Source: Ptiloglossa arizonensis (Eukaryota > Arthropoda > Insecta > Hymenoptera > Colletidae). Taken from it: a DNA stretch of 64,000 nt. Shown one piece after another: positions 59,018 to 64,000 of the stretch. The translations under genes were made by a program, and so were the position numbers. The stretch lies in the NCBI RefSeq assembly GCF_051014685.1, contig NC_135059.1, forward strand, positions 2,294,001-2,358,000, written 5' to 3'. How positions within the stretch are numbered: the first letter of the stretch is position 1; the number at the start of each line of letters is the position of its first letter. Under the pieces are notes generated by a model that worked only from the letters and a program-made list of their open reading frames with translations, was not told the DNA's origin and did no database searches.

Positions 59018-59244
59018 CTAAACACTAGATTCACCAACCAGTCAAAACGACTGGTTTCGACTGCTTGGACGAAAAAATTTACTTTAAATTCCATCGCATA
59101 TTTTCGAAAGACTTTACGACTTTTTCTGTTTTATAGATATAATCAATTTCACGAGTTCCTCTCTTTCCATAATCGTTCACTTTCTTGAGACACGTGCGAG
59201 GAACACTTTAATACACTTAAATCTATCGGTAATTCTAACGTTAA
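59018..59244. mobile_element. Probable piggyBac-like MITE, about 227 bp
   Basis: The left end reads CTAAACACTAGATTCACCAACC. The right end, read on the other strand, begins TTAACGTTAGAATTACCGAT. The two share the pattern (T/C)TAA-(A/C)-x-x-TAGA-TT-x-ACC. TTAA is the target duplicated by piggyBac elements; the right copy is exact and the left is CTAA. Next to the left end is a hairpin, ACCAGTCAAAACGACTGGT. The CTAG and GTCAAAA(C/T)GAC motifs near the end fit insect piggyBac-type MITEs as I know them. Assignment is tentative. Confidence 0.45.
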
Positions 59245-59634
59245 ACTTGAGCCTACTCTCTGGATGGCGAATTCGTGACACGTGCGCTCAAATTGGCAGT
59301 ATTTGTTCCAAATAAAATTAATTTTACGTTACGAATTGTTAAAATACGAAAAACGTCTCTGAAAATATAAGAAACGAATTAAAAGTATCTCGCAACAAAC
59401 GCAGAGATCTCTCGAATGATTACGTTCGATCGAGTACCAGTACCGACCACAGTATACTAAACGGTCACACTGTGTTTCATCGGTTAACCCTTCGTTGTAT
59501 TCGAGCTATTTAAACAAAAATGGGAGACTGTTCCTCGATATAAATGTTACGCGTACAAACCATGAAGATGTTTTCCATCATCCCTTTCAAATGAAGCGTG
59601 AAGTAGAACGCGAAACGATAACGATCTAAATAAT

Positions 59635-59990
59635 CTCGACGGTTGCTCGATACTTTTAATAAATAATCTCGACGGTTGCTCGATACTTTTAATAAATAAT
59701 CTCGACGGTTGCTCGATACTTTTAACAAATAATCTCGATGGTTGCTCGATACTTTTAGTAAATAATCTCGACGGTTGCTCGATACTTTTAGTAAATAATC
59801 TCGACGGTTGCTCGATACTTTTAATACTTCTAACAAATAATCTCGACGGTTGCTCGATACTTTTAATACTTCTAATAAATAATCTCGACGGTTGCTCGAT
59901 ACTTTTAATACTTTTCATAAATAATCTCGACGGTTGCTCGATACTTTTAGTAAATAATCTCGACGGTTGCTCGATACTTTTAACAAATGT
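59635..59990. repeat. 33/42-bp minisatellite, 10 copies
   Basis: The unit is CTCGACGGTTGCTCGATACTTTTAATAAATAAT in cyclic form. CTCGA(C/T)GG occurs at 59635, 59668, 59701, 59734, 59767, 59800, 59842, 59884, 59926 and 59959. Seven intervals of about 33 bp and three of 42 bp are seen; the longer ones carry nine extra bases (TACTTCTAA type). Both lengths are multiples of three, so minus-strand frames stay open (59547-60101, 184 codons, with an 11- or 14-residue SIEQPSRLF repeat). GGTTGCTCGATAC equals the first bases of the mariner end at 63234. Confidence 0.92.
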
Positions 59991-62900
59991 TTTCGCGCCT
60001 CTTTCTACGATTCCCGACAAAGTTGCAAAAGTATCTATACTCTTATTCCTAGACCTTATCGATCCAGTGTCCGCTACGAGATTGTACACAATTCGGTGCA
60101 ATGTTTCGCAACGTTGTTAATTTTTCGAAACTCGTGGTAGTAAAATCGCCACGACCGCTATAAACTCGAGGTAAACGCACAGTAGAAAGAAATGTGATTT
60201 TTCGTCGTGTCCGAAACGGACGGTGCCCTAACGACGCTCTCTTGGTATCGAGCAACACCGAGGGCTCGTGCGCGCGGCGATCGGGCGATTCCGAGGGAAC
60301 GGTAACGAAGCGATATATCCCGGCAGAATCAGAGCGTTCCGGGCGAATATTAGAAAGTTATTGTGTCTTTATCTTTGACGATCGGTCCGCGTAACCGTCT
60401 GTGTGTCACACGTACGTACGCGCAGTGTAGACGTACGCGTGTGGTATATTGTGCGGGGCTCGTTCGAGTCGAACGAACGGTGCCGCGCGGCGGCCGCGCG
60501 CCAGAGAGCTATCGACATTCCCGATTGGACAAAAATTCAGAGCCGGGCCCCGTGACTCAGAACTGGAAGCACTTTACGAGACGGAGAGCCCGGCGTCACG
60601 TTTCGCGAATAAGGAGCAATAAATTACGCGGTATCGGTAATCGGCGGCCCCGCACAAAACCCCATACGCGGCCTCGTTCCCCCGCCCCGTCCACGCGGTT
60701 TTCTTCCCATGTCCACGTGTACGCGACCCGGTGCCCGACCGTGATTTCGCACCAATCAGCCTGAAACTCCGCCATTCCGTGGAAATAAATCGTACACCCG
60801 CCTCACCGTCGCCGGAACGCGCGGAAACCCGTTGTTCACCCGGTAAATGAAACGTTCCCGTGACGGATGAATTAGAGCAAGGAATGATTTAACGGGTACA
60901 CAATCGGCCGTGGTTTCGATTGACGGTGTTAACGCTCGTGGCCGGGAGTCGGATAATTAAATACCAAGCATTTCTATAAATTACTCTTTTCTGCTGGTCG
61001 GTTGCGTAACGAGTATTATTTCCTGGTCTCCGTAACATCGTAGTTAATCACCGTTTCAGCGACCAGGACTCGACCCTTTTCTCCGCGTGCGGCGGGGCTG
61101 CGCGAAGCACTTTCCAAAGCAGTTTCTCGCCTCGCCGTGTCTCGCGAGCGGATTTTTGACCAATGTTTCTAGAAGGAGTTCGACCAACGGACGCGCGATT
61201 TCTTTTTCAACCTTGGACGAAACTTTCGTCGGGAGAAGAGGACGCGAGTTTGCACGATTTTATAACCTTTTGGACACTGCTTTGCTTTTCTGCACTCTGC
61301 TCTCGTTACACGCTCGAAACTGCATCCGTGCTTATCGATCACGAATACGTCGATATTGTACGGGAGATATTCATTTCCTCGGAAAGGGAGTTTGGTTCAA
61401 TTTTTCCGTGTAAGGTATCGATGGAAAGAATTCCTCGCTTTAAGTTACTTACGAATTAATGCGACATTTTACGACCAGGCTCGCCGGTGGTAAATAGCGA
61501 GCGTTCAACGTTGGACGACTGTAATCGTTAGTATCGAAAGGGTTAACGCGTTCTGACTATCGAGTACACTTTCGAGATATTTTGGTGAAAGTATTCCAAA
61601 TGTAACTCGTGTTTTTAACATTTCGTTGGAATGACAGAACCGAGGAAATCTAACCTCTGATTTGATGTAGTTGTCCGGAGAGAATCCGAAGTGTTTGGAA
61701 TAGACGAGCGAGTGAAGAGTGAAAGAAGAGCGATCGAGAATACTAAGAAATTTTCGGTGTACGTTGCCAGATGCATTGAGTGAGAGAGATTGAGAATTAG
61801 AATGAAAGGGAATGAATGCGTTTGAGGATATAAGGTGAGAAAAAAGAGCGTTCGAACAGTCTTTTGGGTAATCATTGGCAGTTATTGTCAATGAAGAACA
61901 GTCGTTGGAAAATCGTGGAAGTGCATCGTGTTGCGAAAGAACAGCGTAGGCAACGTAGTCAGCATAGTTAGTGTAGTTAATGTAGTCATTAATTGTATGT
62001 TTCGCTAATATTTCCTTCCTATTACTACATCACTCAATACACGCATATCCTAGAACTTTATTCACCCTTATTCTATAACCACTTTTACTTGCTTAAATAA
62101 AATTCCTACAATAGCTTTTGTACAAAAAAAGAATATGTATACCAAGAATGCGGTGAGTCGAAAAATACGCGAAGAACGCACTAGGGTTAAGAAAACATTT
62201 CGAAACTCGAAAACAAATTTCTGATCTATTTTCAGAGACGAGAACCTCCATCCAGAACAAAACCAACGAAATTTTCAATTAAAGCAAAAATATTAGGGAG
62301 TCCCCGTGTAATCTTTCGGAGCTGGTCGCGGGTCTTCTCCCGATCGGGAAACGATCGTCGTCTTACGTAACCGAAGGATCCCGCGCTTGTCTGTCCAGAA
62401 AGGCGTACATCGATGTCGATGGTAGAGGAATAAGGTAAGCACACGTGACTGTTAAGCGGCATGCGAAATCCCTACTGTAGGAGTATCCGTAGAGGGATGG
62501 TAGACGATCGGTAGGCATTGCTATTTGTCGAGATAGTATCTGGATGGGTGTAGCGAGTTATTACAGTCAGAAGAGCGGTCTCTGGCCGTCGATGGAGGAC
62601 CCTGAACCCCGCGGAACCTCTCTTTCCCGTGTTCGTTCCACCGTCGGTTTTCAGCCGTTCCTCGCGTCGCGATTCCCTTGTCCTTTATCTCTGTCCGTGG
62701 TGTTTCGATGCACGAGAAGCGGGAAACCGGAGAGGCTGTTATCGATGGCGAAAGCTCGACGAAATCCGTCGCGTGGCTATCAATTATCGGCCGCGGTGGC
62801 ACGCACGCCGCCGTCCGCGCCATAAAGCATACGCTGCCGCACCATCTTGCATACTTCTTTCGTCCCGGCCCCACGGCCCCCTTGTTGCCCCTTTGTCCGC

Positions 62901-63231
62901 GATTCTGTTGCCCCGTGGCGGCACGACGCTCGGCCCGTGATTCACCGCCGTTCGATACGAACGATTTCTGCCCGGGATCCGATGTATATCATAATTCCGT
63001 GGCCGAGTTTAACCTCGCGCCTCTGTGGTTCAATCGTCGAGAACTCGAATACCGGCCACGAACGCGAAAATATCGGCTACCCGCGTCCTTGGAGAGTTCG
63101 TTGTTTTTTTTTTGTGTACGACGTTTCATTGTTCGATCTGTTGCATTTATCCTTGCGTAAACAGCTAATCGATATTTTCGTCGCTGTTCAATATTAATTG
63201 GATATGACGTTAATCATTAATTATGATATAC
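59991..63231. other. Non-coding block with CpG-rich islands
   Basis: The islands are 60180-61160 and 62300-63110. The first includes GCAATAAATTACGCGG and GGTAATCGGCGG near 60616-60645. Frames of 103-160 codons occur (60363-60764, 62678-63160) but are composition-driven. At 61950-62000 short GTAGTC/GTAGTTA words repeat. No element or gene was recognised. Confidence 0.4.
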
Positions 63232-63410
63232 TAGGTTGCTCGATACGTTTCGTCGTTCGATAAGAAATGGCGTTGTTAGGTTCGTTGTTTTATTATTTTA
63301 AAGATGGTATTACTGTTTGAGGAACATGTGTGAAGTTTTGTGTTGATTCGTTGACTTGTCCGTATACTTACAGTTGTTCAAACGTTGAAGAGTCATAGTA
63401 TTTTTTTACG

Positions 63411-64000
63411 ATGGAAAACATTGAATATCGAGTAATGATAAAATTTTTATTTTTGGAAGGTGTCACATATTCATGAACGATTGTTAAAAGTGTACAAGGA
63501 CTCTTCGATTTCAATTAGAACAGTGGAAAGATGGATTGCTGAATTTAAACATTGTCGTAGAAGCCTTCAAGACGATCCACGCGAAAGTCGTCCAAAAAGT
63601 GCATCAACGTCACAAATCATAGCAAAAATATAGGATATGGTTTTGGCAGATTGTCGATTAACCGAGAGAGATTTATGTGGGATTATGGAATTGTTTAGCA
63701 CAAGAGAAAATGTAAATAGGACGTTTATTTTTAGATAAATATAATACAGTCATGCAACGGAATATGGTTATCAACAACTGAATAGATTGTAACGATCACG
63801 TCGACACACCAACCAAAAAATACGAAGATCGGTATCGAGCACATCCCCCATGTCTTGACTTCTCAAATACTACATGGTTCAATGTCGTTGTATTCCAACA
63901 GTTTAGTAGAAGCTCAAGGGTGTGGCTGGTTATTAGGCAGCGTGAGCAATATTTTTGCCGAAGTTTTGGGTTTCAGAAAGCTGTGTGCACAATGGGTGCC
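63411..64000 (+). pseudogene. Mariner transposase, frameshifted and interrupted
   Basis: The start codon at 63411 opens a frame of 21 residues (MENIEYRVMIKFLF...) that meets a stop. The reading continues in another frame from about 63470 with IHERLLKVYKDSS, SIRTVERWIAEFKH and DDPRESRPKSA. These are the helix-turn-helix DNA-binding region and linker typical of mariner transposases. A stop lies at 63631. The text resumes with MVLADCRLTERDL. After an insertion, SNIFAEVLGFRKLCAQWVP at the window end is the block just before the catalytic domain. The DDE/D residues are outside the window. At least two lesions plus an insertion make it inactive. Confidence 0.85.
63713..63941. other. Foreign segment inside the mariner transposase
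   Basis: The transposase reading breaks off after CAAGAGAAAATGT and resumes at GTGAGCAATATTTTT, as judged by the conserved protein blocks on both sides. The 229 bp between include TTTATTTTTAGATAAATATAATAC and no recognisable reading frame. Ends TG (63711) and CA near 63938 would fit a small solo LTR, but I cannot see a clean target duplication. It could also be a MITE or a rearrangement. Confidence 0.45.

Larger units (their letters stand above)
63232..64000 (+). mobile_element. Mariner element, broken, cut by window end
   Basis: The 5' terminus TAGGTTGCTCGATACGTTTCG starts after TATAC at 63232. An untranslated leader of about 180 bp follows, then the transposase relic from 63411. The element is interrupted by about 230 bp of unrelated sequence (63713-63941) and runs past the window. 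Its leader is homologous to 45688-45829, which shows a second, internally deleted copy. The 3' terminus lies outside the window, so length and inverted-repeat pairing cannot be checked here. Confidence 0.8.

Noticed and set aside
59547..60101. 184-codon minus-strand frame with SIEQPSRLF repeats, as a possible repeat protein
   Set aside because: The openness follows from 33- and 42-bp unit lengths, a second minus-strand frame is open too, and the flanks show no coding character.
1..64000. CRISPR array among the 31-34-bp repeats
   Set aside because: The arrays are head-to-tail without unique spacers, and the DNA is eukaryotic in character.

Overview
This window reads as nuclear DNA of an insect, most probably a hymenopteran (bee, wasp or ant). 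The evidence is indirect. The DNA is unusually rich in CpG, TTCGAA and TCGATCGA. It carries decayed mariner and jockey-type elements of insect kind, and it has no operons, no bacterial-style gene packing and no long open frames. The species cannot be named from the sequence.

No host protein-coding gene can be supported anywhere in the 64 kb. Every long open frame was judged on composition and recognisable motifs. The largest (about 180-240 codons) lie in CpG-rich or repetitive DNA and look like chance frames. The window is best read as intergenic or large-intron sequence. GC-rich islands of 0.3-2 kb (for example 2500-3860, 9140-10720, 30590-31880, 38430-40540, 49970-51700, 55910-57110, 60180-61160, 62300-63110) alternate with AT-rich stretches. 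Several islands hold clusters of short AT-rich cores (TAATTA, TTTATCG, TAATCC) that resemble developmental enhancers.

What can be recognised is mobile and repetitive DNA. (1) A 5'-truncated jockey-clade LINE at 33202-34298 is bounded by a 14-bp target-site duplication and a short A tail. Two smaller reverse-transcriptase relics lie near 25883-26097 (+) and 42102-42320 (-). (2) There is a mariner family: a broken transposase gene at 63232-64000 that runs off the window, an internally deleted relative at 45672-45926, and about 50-bp elements that are little more than two terminal repeats head to head (1964-2012, three in tandem at 35426-35583, and 58833-58881). (3) Two further terminal-inverted-repeat elements occur at 14858-15280 and 21398-22611; the second carries a five-copy 170-bp tandem array inside it. 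(4) A probable piggyBac-like MITE lies at 59018-59244.

Tandem arrays are abundant: 31-bp (3999), 34-bp perfect (12238), 159-bp (16188), 170-bp (21611), 34/29-bp with 20 copies (29871), about 72-bp (43010), 81-bp (44855), about 163-bp (55389) and 33/42-bp (59635). The 59635 unit shares 13 bases with the mariner terminus at 63234, which suggests that a transposon end seeded the array. The most interesting theme is conversion of terminal-inverted-repeat elements into tandem repeats at several stages within one window.
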